NCBI GenBank assembly: GCA_003481005.1
Contig: QUKC01000002.1
Location: 62,001-126,000, forward strand
DNA from: Firmicutes bacterium TM09-10
GTDB lineage: Bacteria; Bacillota; Clostridia; Lachnospirales; Lachnospiraceae
Direction: 5' to 3'
Length of the DNA stretch: 64,000 nucleotides
Position 1 is the stretch's first letter; every line of letters begins with the position of its first letter. The notes under the pieces were generated by a model, which was not told where the DNA came from, did no database searches, and saw only the letters and a list, made by a program, of their open reading frames with translations. Made by a program: the position numbers and the translations under genes. Of the stretch, positions 42,904-52,754 are shown piece by piece.

Positions 42904-43782
42904 TTATTTCATTTTTCCTACTACTTCGATCATATGCTGCAGGTTTTGTGTTCCGATCTCAACGCCCTCCAGAACGGGCTCCATTCCTTCAAACTCCAGA
43001 GAAACATAGCCGTCGTAGCCGGATTTGCGGATCGCAGAAAGGATCTGGAACGTCGGTACATTTCCATGTCCAAAAATCGTGCCGCGCCAGTAATTGCCGC
43101 CTCTGGAAAGGTTATAGCCTCTGCCCGGGTCAAAATTCATGCCGGAGCGCACCAGCATATCCTTCGCGTGAACGTGCACGATATAGTCCGAAAGTGCCGA
43201 TACTGCCGTCGCACAGTCCTCGTCCACTACAGTAAAATTTCCCATATCGCACAGAAATCCGTAATTAGGATGATCAACCGCCGCAAACAGCTCGAGCATT
43301 CTCGCACTGTCCTGTAACAGATAGCCGTGGTTTTCGCTGCAGGTCTTCACACCGCGCTCCCTGGCATATTCTGCTGCCTGACGCACAAACGGTGCAACCG
43401 CTTCGATGACCTTTTTGTAGCTTTTGATCCCCGTATAGCCCTCGTAATAGCCCCATGCGACGTCATGGCGCAGCAGCGGGATCTTGCATTCTGCCGCAAT
43501 GTCGATATGCCTGCAGAGCCGTTCCAGCTCCTTTTCCGGCTCCTTCACAAAAAAATTCGCTCCCGTCGTGTAGATTGGAACCTCCAGTCCCTGCTCCTTT
43601 GCATGCGCACACAATGCCTTCGCATACTCCATAGGTGTGCTGCCGTCCGGTGTTTCGTCATTCAACACCAGCTCTACCCCCTGGCAGCCATATTCCTTTG
43701 TCTTGTCGATGGCATTAAAGCGTGTAAATTCCCCGTCCTGATACAGCCTTTCAAAGCTGTAAGTACTGATACAACTCTTCAT
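42904..43782 (-). CDS. Sugar phosphate isomerase/epimerase (TIM barrel), copy 2
   Basis: 292 residues, from MKSCISTYSFERLYQDGEF. TIM-barrel metal site visible in KTCSENHGYLLQDS, NYGFLCDMGNF, VHVHAKDMLVR and YVSLEFEGMEPVLEG. It is only distantly similar to the isomerase at 40873-41715. First gene of the isomerase-dehydrogenase-isomerase operon. Substrate unknown, likely a keto-polyol. GGAGAGG precedes the ATG. Confidence 0.88.
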   Translation of the reverse strand: MKSCISTYSFERLYQDGEFTRFNAIDKTKEYGCQGVELVLNDETPDGSTPMEYAKALCAHAKEQGLEVPIYTTGANFFVKEPEKELERLCRHIDIAAECKIPLLRHDVAWGYYEGYTGIKSYKKVIEAVAPFVRQAAEYARERGVKTCSENHGYLLQDSARMLELFAAVDHPNYGFLCDMGNFTVVDEDCATAVSALSDYIVHVHAKDMLVRSGMNFDPGRGYNLSRGGNYWRGTIFGHGNVPTFQILSAIRKSGYDGYVSLEFEGMEPVLEGVEIGTQNLQHMIEVVGKMK

Positions 43783-43827
43783 GTCCCTCTCCTTTTCGGT
43801 TGTTGTGTGAAATGCCTTCCATTACCA

Positions 43828-43855
43828 ATATATCAGATTCGGGAGTGGGCGCAAG
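43828..43855 (-). promoter_or_regulatory. Possible promoter of the isomerase operon
   Basis: TTGCGC, 16-nt spacer and TATATT on the minus strand, about 45 bases before the ATG at 43782. Confidence 0.5.
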
Positions 43856-43867
43856 GAATATTTTTCA

Positions 43868-43905
43868 CAAAAAAATTGTCCGTTTTTTACCAAAAACGGA
43901 CAATT
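43868..43905 (-). terminator. Terminator of the small FakA-like gene
   Basis: AATTGTCCG (43874-43882) pairs with CGGACAATT (43897-43905). On the minus strand a T run follows. It lies about 13 bases past the stop. Confidence 0.8.
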
Positions 43906-43917
43906 CTCTCTTTCTTC

Positions 43918-44169
43918 TCAGCCCTTCAAGCCTCTGGACTGACGATCCATATCTTCTACTACAATGTCATAGATCTCGCCGAGGGACGCGCAGTATTCCA
44001 GCACTTTCCAGGGCTCATTGGTATGGAAATGGATTTTGATCAGCTCATCGTCGCCGACCGCCAGCAGGCAGTCTCCCTTGAAATGCTCAGTGAAATATTC
44101 GCTGATCTCATCCTCATCCAGATTTTCTCCTTCTATCAGGAGCTGTGTATCATATTTAAATTCCAGCAT
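43918..44169 (-). CDS. Small protein equal to the FakA/YloV C-terminal segment
   Basis: 83 residues from MLEFKYDTQLLIEGENLDE. The sequence IKIHFHTNEPWKVLEYCASL resembles the C-terminal domain of fatty-acid-kinase-like DAK2 proteins (FakA/YloV). It has its own ribosome site (GGATGG eight bases before the ATG at 44169) and its own terminator. It is therefore probably a free-standing small gene rather than debris. Function unknown. A related C-terminal scrap is at 31789-31842. Confidence 0.72.
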   Translation of the reverse strand: MLEFKYDTQLLIEGENLDEDEISEYFTEHFKGDCLLAVGDDELIKIHFHTNEPWKVLEYCASLGEIYDIVVEDMDRQSRGLKG

Positions 44170-44396
44170 GATTGCTACCATCCTTTCTGTTGCTTGCTCT
44201 ATCTTACCACAGTTCGTGCTGTCTGACTACTAAAACCTCGCATCGGGCAGGAAAATCCATTTTAAAAAGCCTTTCTTTGCATTATCATGGATTATATTAT
44301 CAAACCGATATGCGTATTCGTGAGGTACCCCCTTTCAGCAGAACCATAAAATGATCCTGCTGTCAGGAATCCCATGCCTCCGGAAAGGGCACTTAC

Positions 44397-45857
44397 ATGA
44401 ACCAACCAAACATCCTGATCCTTCATCTCGACGAGCTGCGTCAGGACTGTCTGGGCTGTTACGGCAACCCGGATATCCAGACACCCAACATCGACGCTCT
44501 GGCCGCAGACGGCGTAACCTATCAGAATCATTATACGGTTTATCCGGTCTGTACCCCATCCCGCTATTCGTTATTCAGCAGTCTGTATGTGCACCAACAT
44601 GCTGCATGGGACAACCATTGTACATTGCCCTCCGGCTATCCGACTTTTCCAAAGCTCCTGCGTGAAAACGGATACCAAACCACCGCAGTCGGAAAAATGC
44701 ACATGACTCCCTCTTATCTGGACATCGGATTTTCCGATCTTGAGCTGGCAGAGCAAAACGGCTGCGGACGCTTCGAGGACGATTATCATCATTTCCTGAT
44801 GGAGCACAATAAAATCGACCGTTTTGATCTGCACTACGAATCCGGTCTATTCCATCTTCCGCCAGTGAATCACAGATTCGACGACTGCCAATGCTGTCAG
44901 TCTGACCTCGATCTTCCGTTTTATTCCAGCGAATGGATCACACAGCGTGCCCTTGATCGCCTTGATCAGCAAAATTGCGATCAGCCCTTCTGTATGATGG
45001 TCGGCTACATCAGCCCGCACCACCCCTTTGATCCGCCTGCACCCTACAGTACGATGTACGATCCGAACTTCCTGCATCTGCTGCCTGGCTATACCGATCA
45101 GCCGCTCCCCTTCGATTCCAATTTCGGCGGTTCTCCGATCCACCCCGATAACATAGATGAGAAGGATATCCGGGCAATGATGGCTTCCTATTACGGTATG
45201 ATTTCCGAAATCGACAACGGAATTGGTGCCATCCTGCAAAAGCTGAAGGATAAAGGGCTTTATGACAATACCATGATCGTTTTTACCAGTGATCACGGAG
45301 ACTACATGAGCTATCATCATATGATGTTAAAAGGCCGGCATCTCTACGATCCGCTTATCAAAATTCCCCTGATTGTCAAATATCCCGGACAGCAGGCCGC
45401 CGGACAGACGGATTCCTTCCTCTCTGAAAATATCGACGTAGCGCCGACTGTCCTTGAACTCTGCGGGCAGCCAATCCCTCCTACCATGCAGGGACATTCT
45501 CTGCTTGGAAACGACCACAGACAGTTTGCTTTTTCCGAGCTGCAGTTTGGCAGCCAGACGAATTCGAAGATCGGCTACATGCTCCGTTCGGATTCCTACA
45601 AGCTTCTGGTCTACGGCAGTATGCAGGACTGTGTCTTTTATGACCTGAAAAAAGATCCTTTCGAACTGCATGATGTCTCCAAAGAGCCGGATTATCAGGA
45701 AACACTGCACCGCTATCAGACTGCACTTTCCGATTTTGTCCTGTTCCATGCACTCGGAAAAGTACATCTCGACACAAAAGCGCCGCAGCAGCGGAATCAG
45801 GAAGTTTTAAACAGACAAGCGGAAGAGTTAAAAGCATTTATCCGTTCGCAGTGGTGA
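44397..45857 (+). CDS. Sulfatase (type I, formylglycine-dependent)
   Basis: 486 residues, no signal peptide, so cytosolic. The core motif VCTPSRYSLFSS (Cys near 52) fits the C-x-P-x-R signature whose cysteine is turned into formylglycine. Metal-binding residues are seen in ILHLDELRQDCLG near 9-21 and FTSDHGDYMSYHHM near 300-313. A maturase is needed and is not in the window. The substrate may be a sulfated sugar taken up and then processed by the neighbouring isomerases and dehydrogenases. It is on the opposite strand from them. Confidence 0.92.
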   Translation: MNQPNILILHLDELRQDCLGCYGNPDIQTPNIDALAADGVTYQNHYTVYPVCTPSRYSLFSSLYVHQHAAWDNHCTLPSGYPTFPKLLRENGYQTTAVGKMHMTPSYLDIGFSDLELAEQNGCGRFEDDYHHFLMEHNKIDRFDLHYESGLFHLPPVNHRFDDCQCCQSDLDLPFYSSEWITQRALDRLDQQNCDQPFCMMVGYISPHHPFDPPAPYSTMYDPNFLHLLPGYTDQPLPFDSNFGGSPIHPDNIDEKDIRAMMASYYGMISEIDNGIGAILQKLKDKGLYDNTMIVFTSDHGDYMSYHHMMLKGRHLYDPLIKIPLIVKYPGQQAAGQTDSFLSENIDVAPTVLELCGQPIPPTMQGHSLLGNDHRQFAFSELQFGSQTNSKIGYMLRSDSYKLLVYGSMQDCVFYDLKKDPFELHDVSKEPDYQETLHRYQTALSDFVLFHALGKVHLDTKAPQQRNQEVLNRQAEELKAFIRSQW

Positions 45858-45936
45858 TGCAAGTTCTGACTCGCGCCTTAAGCTATGCCGTCGCAGAACC
45901 GATTCGCAATCGTTTTGTGAAGCTGCACTAAGTCAA

Positions 45937-45980
45937 AATGAGCCATCCGAAACCGTTCAATCCGTTTCGGATGGCTCATT
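45937..45980. terminator. Terminator after the sulfatase gene
   Basis: AATGAGCCATCCGAAAC (45937-45953) pairs perfectly with GTTTCGGATGGCTCATT (45964-45980). The T run is weak; it may serve the convergent ilvA as well. Confidence 0.7.
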
Positions 45981-45988
45981 ATTCATGA

Positions 45989-46020
45989 CAATAAAATGCT
46001 CGCAGAGCGTGCATCTATTG
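45989..46020. repeat. CAATAGAATG palindromic repeat, copy 4
   Basis: CAATAAAATGC (45989-45999) and GCATCTATTG (46011-46020), one base shorter than the consensus right arm. TTCATGA lies just before it. Convergent gap between the sulfatase and ilvA. Confidence 0.75.
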
Positions 46021-46042
46021 TTTTTTCTTTAAACTGCTGCCA

Positions 46043-47269
46043 TTACATATTTGTCTGTACAACCTTCGGACGATATCCCTCTTTTTCCAGTGCAGAAATG
46101 ATTTCCTGCTTATGCTCTGTACCAAAGCTCTCCATCGTAATGCGCAGCTCCACTGCAGCACTTCTGTTGATGGAAACAAACTGGTTGTGGGACAGCTTGA
46201 TAACATTGCCGTGCTCTTTTGCAACAACAGCAGCTACCTTGCTCAGTTCGCCCGGCTTGTCCGGAAGCAGAACGGAAACCGTGAAGATACGGTCTCTTAA
46301 AATCAGACCCTGTTGTACGACAGAGGACATGGTGATCACGTCCATGTTGCCGCCGCTTAAGATCGAAACGACCTTCTTGCCTTTCAGGTCGAGGTGCTTT
46401 AACGCTGCAACGGTCAGCAGACCGGAGTTTTCCACGATCAGCTTATGATTTTCAACCATATCCAGAAATGCACCCACAAGCTCTGCATCCTCTACTGTAA
46501 TGATATCGTCAAGATTCTTCTGGATATACGGGAAAATTTTCGTGCCGGGCGTCTTTACTGCGGTGCCGTCTGCAATCGTGTTGACAGAAGGAAGCGTCGT
46601 CACCTTGCCGTTTTTGATGGATTCCTGCATACAGTTTGCGTTTGCAGGCTCTACGCCGATCACCTTGATCTTCGGATTTAGCAGCTTCGCCAGCGTGGAA
46701 ACGCCGGTTGCCAGTCCGCCGCCGCCGATGGGAACGAGGATATAATCCACAAGGGGAAGCTCTTTGACAATTTCCATCGCAATGGTTCCCTGACCCGTTG
46801 CAACAGTAAGGTCATCGAAGGGATGTACGAAGGTATATCCATGCTCTTCCGCCAGCTCGTAAGCCTTTGCGCATGCTTCATCATATACATCTCCGTAAAG
46901 TACAACTTCTGCGCCGTATCCTTTGGTACGGTTTACCTTGATCAGAGGCGTGATTGTCGGCATTACAATTGTAGCTTTCGCGCCATAACACTTTGCAGCA
47001 TAAGCAACGCCCTGCGCATGGTTGCCCGCAGAGGCGGTGATAACGCCTTTTGCACGCTCTTCCTCGGTCAGAGTGCTCATCTTATAATAAGCGCCTCTTA
47101 CCTTGTATGCACCGGTGAACTGCAGGTTTTCCGGCTTAAAAAATACCTTTGCACCGGTCTGCTGGCTGAAATAATCACTGTATACAAGTTTTGTCTCCAG
47201 CGTTACTCTGCGCACTACTTCGGAAGCCTCTTCAAATTTTTCCAATGTCAGCATCTTTTCTTCTTCCAT
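46043..47269 (-). CDS. ilvA: Threonine ammonia-lyase
   Basis: 408 residues. PLP enzyme making 2-oxobutyrate from threonine. PLP lysine in FTGAYKVRGAYYKM near 50-63, phosphate loop VPIGGGGLATGVST near 180-193, substrate region SAGNHAQGVA. A C-terminal ACT-like domain (about 325-400, VSVLLPDKPGELSKVAAVV) marks the short, single-ACT form, often of the catabolic type. GATGAGG in the end of ftsY serves the ATG at 47269, directly after the ftsY stop. Confidence 0.93.
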   Translation of the reverse strand: MEEEKMLTLEKFEEASEVVRRVTLETKLVYSDYFSQQTGAKVFFKPENLQFTGAYKVRGAYYKMSTLTEEERAKGVITASAGNHAQGVAYAAKCYGAKATIVMPTITPLIKVNRTKGYGAEVVLYGDVYDEACAKAYELAEEHGYTFVHPFDDLTVATGQGTIAMEIVKELPLVDYILVPIGGGGLATGVSTLAKLLNPKIKVIGVEPANANCMQESIKNGKVTTLPSVNTIADGTAVKTPGTKIFPYIQKNLDDIITVEDAELVGAFLDMVENHKLIVENSGLLTVAALKHLDLKGKKVVSILSGGNMDVITMSSVVQQGLILRDRIFTVSVLLPDKPGELSKVAAVVAKEHGNVIKLSHNQFVSINRSAAVELRITMESFGTEHKQEIISALEKEGYRPKVVQTNM

Positions 47270-47270
47270 T

Positions 47271-48215
47271 TTAGTAAACCTCATCCTTCTCTGTATCAAA
47301 CAGTGCATTCACAAACTGATCCGGATCAAACTTCTGCAGATCCTCGATTTTCTCCCCGACACCGATATATTTTACCGGTACGTGCAGTTCTGACTGAATT
47401 GCTACCGCAATACCGCCCTTGGCGGTTCCATCCATTTTGGTCAGGATAATACCGGTCAGATCCATAACCTGCGCAAATTCCCGCGCCTGTACCAGCGCGT
47501 TCTGTCCGGTCGTGCCGTCCAGTACGACCAGATTTTCCCGATGGACACCAGGAAATTCCCGGTCGATAATCCGGTTCATCTTGCGCAGTTCTTCCATCAG
47601 GTTTTTCTTATTGTGGAGACGTCCCGCCGTATCGCATAAAAGAACGTCCACATGACGTGCTTTTGCCGCATTGACCGCGTCGTAAATAACGCTCGCCGGA
47701 TCAGAGCCCTCTACGCCGCCGATCATATCGACACCTGCGCGGTTCGCCCATTCCTCCAGCTGATCGCCAGCTGCCGCACGGAACGTATCCGCCGCCGCGA
47801 TTAAGACCTTGCGTCCCTGCTTCTTTAACTTGGAAGCGAGTTTTCCAATCGAAGTCGTCTTGCCGACACCGTTTACGCCGATCACCATGACGACGGACTG
47901 CTCTTTTTCAAAATCATAAGCTGTCTTGCCGACATGCATCTGCTCCCGGATGCTGTCGATTAAGATCTCCCGGCAGTCCTGCGGATCACAGATTCCCTGG
48001 TCATTGACCTGTTCTTTTAATCGGTCCAGAATCTCTTCTGTCGCCCGACCGCCCAGGTCGCCCATAATCATCGTCTCTTCCAGCTCTTCATAAAATTCGT
48101 CGTCAATAACGGAATATCCGGAAAAAACGGAGTCAAATCCTTTGACAATATTGTTGCGGGTCTTGGTCAATCCCTCCCGCAGTCTGGCAAAAAAGCTTTT
48201 CTTTTCTTCTGCCAT
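47271..48215 (-). CDS. ftsY: Signal recognition particle receptor FtsY
   Basis: 314 residues. Membrane-associated docking GTPase for Ffh. The acidic A domain is short. NG domain motifs are GVNGVGKTTSIGKLASKL near 105-122, LLCDTAGRLHNKKN near 190, and ILTKMDGTAKGGIAVA near 250. It lies 30 bases after smc in the rnc-smc-ftsY operon. Confidence 0.95.
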   Translation of the reverse strand: MAEEKKSFFARLREGLTKTRNNIVKGFDSVFSGYSVIDDEFYEELEETMIMGDLGGRATEEILDRLKEQVNDQGICDPQDCREILIDSIREQMHVGKTAYDFEKEQSVVMVIGVNGVGKTTSIGKLASKLKKQGRKVLIAAADTFRAAAGDQLEEWANRAGVDMIGGVEGSDPASVIYDAVNAAKARHVDVLLCDTAGRLHNKKNLMEELRKMNRIIDREFPGVHRENLVVLDGTTGQNALVQAREFAQVMDLTGIILTKMDGTAKGGIAVAIQSELHVPVKYIGVGEKIEDLQKFDPDQFVNALFDTEKDEVY

Positions 48216-48245
48216 CCGCTTACCTCCTTTTTATCCTGATTACCA

Positions 48246-51200
48246 TCAGGTCAGATCTTTATCTATCAGGTTGACGCTTACAAGCGTCGATACGCCTTTT
48301 TCCTGCATCGTGATTCCGTAAAGCCGGTCCGCCGCTTCCATCGTGCCGCGTCTGTGGGTAATGACGATAAACTGTGTATGGGCGGTCAGCTTGTGCAGGT
48401 AGTTGGCAAATCTTCCGACGTTGCTGTCGTCCAATGCCGCCTCGATTTCGTCCAGCAGACAGAACGGTGACGGTTTTAAGTTCTGGATGGCAAATAATAG
48501 CGCAATTGCCGTCAGCGCCTTTTCCCCACCGGAAAGCTGCATCATGTTCTGCAGCTTCTTGCCGGGCGGCTGTGCGATAATCCGGATGCCTGCTTCCAGA
48601 ATATCCTCGTCCTCCATCAGCTCCAGCGTACCCTTGCCGCCGCCGAAAAGCTCTTTAAATACCTTGTCGAACTCCTTGCTGATCTCTGCAAACTTCTCCT
48701 TAAACTGCCTTCGCATCGCCTCATCCAGCTCGACGATGATGCGTTCCAGCGTTTTCTCCGCTTCCACCAGATCGTCGTGCTGTGCCTTCAAAAACGTGTA
48801 ACGCTCCATCAGATTTTTATAATCTTCGATGGCGTTAACATTGACATCGCCCAGTCTGCGGATCGCTTCCTTGATCGTCTGCGTCTGTTTTTTCATCTCA
48901 GCGAGGTCGTTCATCGTCTCATCCCGAAGCTGCGCTGCATCCCGGAGGGTCAGTTCATACTCATTCCACATGTAGTTGACCTGATTCTCCATGGACTCCT
49001 CCAGCTTTTCCTTCTGGGCATTTAAGCGGTAAACCTCTTTGTCCAGCGCGCTCATCCGTGCGGACAGCTCTTCGCGCTCCGTAAAAAAGCCTTTCTGCCG
49101 CTCTGTGAGTTCTTCCCGCTTTTTGCTGTCTGCATTCAGCTTATCCTGCGTATCCGACTGCGTCGTTTTGGAGGATTCGATGGTCTCCTGCAGCTTTTTG
49201 ATGCTTTCTTCTTTCCCGGCGGCGTCTGCCACGCCGTCTGTCAGGCTCTTTTTGACCTCTTCCAGCTCGCCCTCATACCGTGCGATTTCTCCGGCGATAC
49301 GGTCTTCGTTTGCCTGATAAAATCCGAACTGCTGCCGGATTTTTTCTACATCCAGTTCTTTTTCATTCAATACAGCGGTCTGCGCAGCTTCCTGCCTGCG
49401 GGCCTCTTCCAGATCCTTCGTAAAGCCCTCGATCTGTTCGTTTTTCTCGCCCTCCAGAGCCTCGGAACGTTCCAGCTCCTGCTTTGTCTCTTCCTTTTCT
49501 TTTCGGATCTGCAGCACCTGGGTTTCGATCTCGATCTCTTCTTTTTTAAGGTCTTCGACGCCTGCTTTCGTCTGATCCTTTTTCTCCTGCGCCGCTTCTA
49601 TATTCAGGCGGGCAGTATTCTGGCGAATAAAAGCGTTTTGCAGCGCAGCGCGGCTCTTTTCCAGCTCTGTCCTGCATTCATTCCGGTCTTTTTTGAGGTC
49701 TTCGATCGAAACGAGCAGCTCATCTACCGCTTTGGCATGCGCCTTTACCTTCCATTCCAGCTCTTCTATCTCGCGCCTGCGTCCCAGAAGGTTGCTGCTG
49801 TTTTTAAACGCGCCGCCGCTGATCGAACCACCAGGGGATAAGGATTCGCCCTCCAGCGTCACAATCCGCAGTGAGTACTTGAATTTCCGGGCAAGCTGCG
49901 TTGCATGATCGACGTGATCGACGACTACGATTCTGCCGAGCAGCGATTTTGCGACATCGCTGTATTTTTCATCCGTATGTACCAGAGTATGCGCAAGTCC
50001 TAAAACCCCAGGCTCCTTTAAGGCTTCTTTCTGCCGAAATTCCTGTGCGTTTTTGATGCTGTTTAACGGCAAAAACGTCGCGCGTCCGCTTTTGGTCTGC
50101 TTTAAAAACGAAATCATCCCTTTGGCGGTCTCTTCGTTATCCGTTACGATATTCTGGATGCTGCCGCCAAGAGCCGTCTCAATCGCAGTTTCATATTTTT
50201 TCTCTACTTTAATGATGTCCGCGACAACACCGATGATGCCGGGATTTTTATCTTTCTGCTCCATGACGCGGCGGATGCTGCCACCGTAGCCCTCATAGCG
50301 CTCCGTCAGGTTGCTGACCGCTTCCAGTCTTGTTTTATCCTGATGATACTGCACCTGTGCATCCCGCAACGCCTGATCCATTTTGGCGATCGTCTCCCGA
50401 AATTCGTTTAACTTCGCCTCCATCACCGTCTGAGCTTCCTTCCTCGACGCGATTTCCTGCGTCACTGTGTTAAAGGCTTCTTCCAGACTTTTGATACTCT
50501 CTTCCTGCTGTACCTCGTCGGACTTGACGCGCAGCAGGCGGGAATTCAACTCTGCCCTCCGAATCTGCGCCTGTTCCAGCATCGTATCCTGGCGTCCCAT
50601 CTTCGTCTTGATCGCCGCACGATCATTCAGCGCATCGATAATCGCGTTTTTGGCATCTTCGATCGACTGGTTTAAACCTGCGACCCGGCTCTGGATGATT
50701 TCCAGTTCTGCTGCAGCGCCGTTGCGCTCTTCCTGCAGCTTTTCGAGCCGTTTTTGAATCTCGTTTCGCTGCTGCAGCAGCTTTTCTTTGTCGGCGTTTC
50801 GTGCGTCAATCTCCTTGCGCAGTGTCTCTTTTCTGCTCTGCAAATGTGCTTCATTGCCCCGGATGGAACGGATTTTTTCCTGCAGGACGGCAATTTCACC
50901 CTCCAGCTTTCCGCGCAGGACGGACGTATCTGTCAGCTGTGCCCGCGCCTGCTCCATCTGTCGTTCCAGCGCCTCGATCTGCGTTGCAATCCGGTCATAT
51001 TCTTCCTTAATGCCCTCATATCGGGTCGTCGTATCTTTGAAATCTCCGTCCGCAATCCGGTATTTTTCTTCCGTATCGGAAAGCTGTGCCCGCGTTTTTT
51101 CACTTTCCAGCAAAAATACGTTAACGTCCAGCGCTTTCAACGTTTCCCGGTGTTTTAAATAAACCCTTGCCTTTTCCGCCTGTTTGCCCAACGGTTCGAC

Positions 51201-51803
51201 CTGTTTTTCCAGCTCGGACAAAATATCGTTGACACGCACGAGGTTCTGCTGCTCGGATTCCAGTTTTTTTACGGATGCGTCCTTGCGGCGCTTGTATTTT
51301 ACGATTCCTGCAGCTTCATCGAACAGCTCGCGGCGCTCTTCCGGGCGCCCGCTCAAGATCTTGTCGATCTGACCCTGTCCGATGATCGAATAGCCTTCTT
51401 TCCCGATACCGGTGTCGTAAAACAGCTCGTTGACGTCTTTTAAACGACACGGTGTCCCGTTGATCAGATATTCGCTTTCGCCGGAACGGTACAGACGTCT
51501 CGCCACCGTCACTTCATCATAGTCAATTGCCAGCTGATGGTCACTGTTGTCCAGCGTAATCGCTACATAGGCATAGCCCAGCGGTTTTCTCAATTCGGTA
51601 CCGGAAAAAATAACGTCCTGCATCGTTGCGCCGCGCAGCTGCTTGATTCGCTGCTCGCCCAGCACCCAGCGCACGGCGTCTGCAACATTACTCTTTCCGC
51701 TGCCGTTTGGTCCGACAATACCGGTGATTCCGTTGTGGAACTGAAACAGGATTTTATTGGCAAAGGATTTAAACCCGTGTACTTCTATACTCTTTAAATA
51801 CAT
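48246..51803 (-). CDS. smc: Chromosome segregation protein SMC
   Basis: 1185 residues. Walker [17 protein letters not shown] near 32-47, then a coiled coil. The hinge is around 505-660, with [13 protein letters not shown] and [15 protein letters not shown]. The return coiled coil and C-terminal head follow, with signature [16 protein letters not shown] and Walker [15 protein letters not shown] near 1110-1123. The length and order of domains are standard. ScpA and ScpB are not in this window. It lies 14 bases after rnc. Confidence 0.96.
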   Translation of the reverse strand: MYLKSIEVHGFKSFANKILFQFHNGITGIVGPNGSGKSNVADAVRWVLGEQRIKQLRGATMQDVIFSGTELRKPLGYAYVAITLDNSDHQLAIDYDEVTVARRLYRSGESEYLINGTPCRLKDVNELFYDTGIGKEGYSIIGQGQIDKILSGRPEERRELFDEAAGIVKYKRRKDASVKKLESEQQNLVRVNDILSELEKQVEPLGKQAEKARVYLKHRETLKALDVNVFLLESEKTRAQLSDTEEKYRIADGDFKDTTTRYEGIKEEYDRIATQIEALERQMEQARAQLTDTSVLRGKLEGEIAVLQEKIRSIRGNEAHLQSRKETLRKEIDARNADKEKLLQQRNEIQKRLEKLQEERNGAAAELEIIQSRVAGLNQSIEDAKNAIIDALNDRAAIKTKMGRQDTMLEQAQIRRAELNSRLLRVKSDEVQQEESIKSLEEAFNTVTQEIASRKEAQTVMEAKLNEFRETIAKMDQALRDAQVQYHQDKTRLEAVSNLTERYEGYGGSIRRVMEQKDKNPGIIGVVADIIKVEKKYETAIETALGGSIQNIVTDNEETAKGMISFLKQTKSGRATFLPLNSIKNAQEFRQKEALKEPGVLGLAHTLVHTDEKYSDVAKSLLGRIVVVDHVDHATQLARKFKYSLRIVTLEGESLSPGGSISGGAFKNSSNLLGRRREIEELEWKVKAHAKAVDELLVSIEDLKKDRNECRTELEKSRAALQNAFIRQNTARLNIEAAQEKKDQTKAGVEDLKKEEIEIETQVLQIRKEKEETKQELERSEALEGEKNEQIEGFTKDLEEARRQEAAQTAVLNEKELDVEKIRQQFGFYQANEDRIAGEIARYEGELEEVKKSLTDGVADAAGKEESIKKLQETIESSKTTQSDTQDKLNADSKKREELTERQKGFFTEREELSARMSALDKEVYRLNAQKEKLEESMENQVNYMWNEYELTLRDAAQLRDETMNDLAEMKKQTQTIKEAIRRLGDVNVNAIEDYKNLMERYTFLKAQHDDLVEAEKTLERIIVELDEAMRRQFKEKFAEISKEFDKVFKELFGGGKGTLELMEDEDILEAGIRIIAQPPGKKLQNMMQLSGGEKALTAIALLFAIQNLKPSPFCLLDEIEAALDDSNVGRFANYLHKLTAHTQFIVITHRRGTMEAADRLYGITMQEKGVSTLVSVNLIDKDLT

Positions 51804-51817
51804 ATATCATAGGCTCC

Positions 51818-52519
51818 TTAGCACTTCCGAAGCTTCAGGATCGCTTCATAAGCCGCCTGCTGCTCCGCCGCCTTTTTGGTACGGCCATGTCCGCTGCCGA
51901 TCACTTCCCCGTTTCTGACTGCATCCACCCAGAACGATTTGTTGTGATCCGGTCCTTCTTCTCCTTTGAGTTCGTAAGAAAACTCTCCATCGCCTTCTGC
52001 CTGCAGAATTTCCTGCAGCACCGTCTTGCTGTCATAGAACAGAATTTTATTTTCCAGATCGGATAAAATGAATCGGTGGATAAAATCATGTGCCGCGTCA
52101 AAACCGCCGTCCAAATACAGTGCGCCGATCACTGCCTCCATCACGTCCGAGGTAATCGAATCGCGGTTGCGTCCACCGGTCGCCTCCTCGCCTTTTCCAA
52201 GCAACATGTAGCGTCCCAGCTCGATATCCCGTGCGCAGTACGCAAGCGCTGGCTCACAGACCATCGAGGAACGCAGCTTCGTAAGCTTTCCTTCCGGCAT
52301 CTGCGGATTCTCATGGAAAAGAAAATCGCTGGAAATCAGCTCCAGCACAGCATCTCCCAAAAACTCCAGCCGCTCATAGTCCTTTAATTTGTTGATTCTC
52401 TGTTCATTGGCAAAAGAGCTGTGAGTAAGAGCCTGTTTTAACAGACTCTTATCCCGGAACTGATATCCAATCTTTTTTTCCAGCTCACCTATCGTATATT
52501 CCTCAGTCATATTGTTCAC
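51818..52519 (-). CDS. rnc: Ribonuclease III
   Basis: 233 residues. Processes rRNA and cuts double-stranded RNA. Catalytic motif ERLEFLGDAVLELISSDFLF near 45-65 and a downstream Glu in DVMEAVIGALYLDGG near 120. Double-stranded RNA-binding domain near 160-230 (GSGHGRTKKAAEQQAAYEAI). The start is a GTG that overlaps the acpP stop (GTGA); an ATG three codons later is a possible alternative. Confidence 0.94.
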   Translation of the reverse strand: MNNMTEEYTIGELEKKIGYQFRDKSLLKQALTHSSFANEQRINKLKDYERLEFLGDAVLELISSDFLFHENPQMPEGKLTKLRSSMVCEPALAYCARDIELGRYMLLGKGEEATGGRNRDSITSDVMEAVIGALYLDGGFDAAHDFIHRFILSDLENKILFYDSKTVLQEILQAEGDGEFSYELKGEEGPDHNKSFWVDAVRNGEVIGSGHGRTKKAAEQQAAYEAILKLRKC

Positions 52520-52749
52520 TCGTTCCTTGTCTTTCTGATCAGCTCTACCGCTTCTCCGACGGTTTTGATCTTTTCTGCCTCTTCTTCTGGTATTGCAATT
52601 TCAAACGTCTCTTCAATTTCCTGAATGACCTGGTAAAGATCCAGGGAATCCGCACACAGATCGTCGATAAAATTCGTCTCCTCCGTCAGTTCCCGCGGAT
52701 CTACGCTCAAAATCTCTGCCACGATCTGTTTCAGCTTTTCAAACTCCAT
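52516..52749 (-). CDS. acpP: Acyl carrier protein
   Basis: 77 residues from MEFEKLKQIVAEIL. Phosphopantetheine site CADSLDLYQVI with Ser near 36. The site reads ADSLDL, the standard form of fatty-acid ACPs. It lies between plsX and rnc, the usual order, and partly overlaps rnc. Confidence 0.95.
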   Translation of the reverse strand: MEFEKLKQIVAEILSVDPRELTEETNFIDDLCADSLDLYQVIQEIEETFEIAIPEEEAEKIKTVGEAVELIRKTRNE

Positions 52750-52754
52750 ACCCC

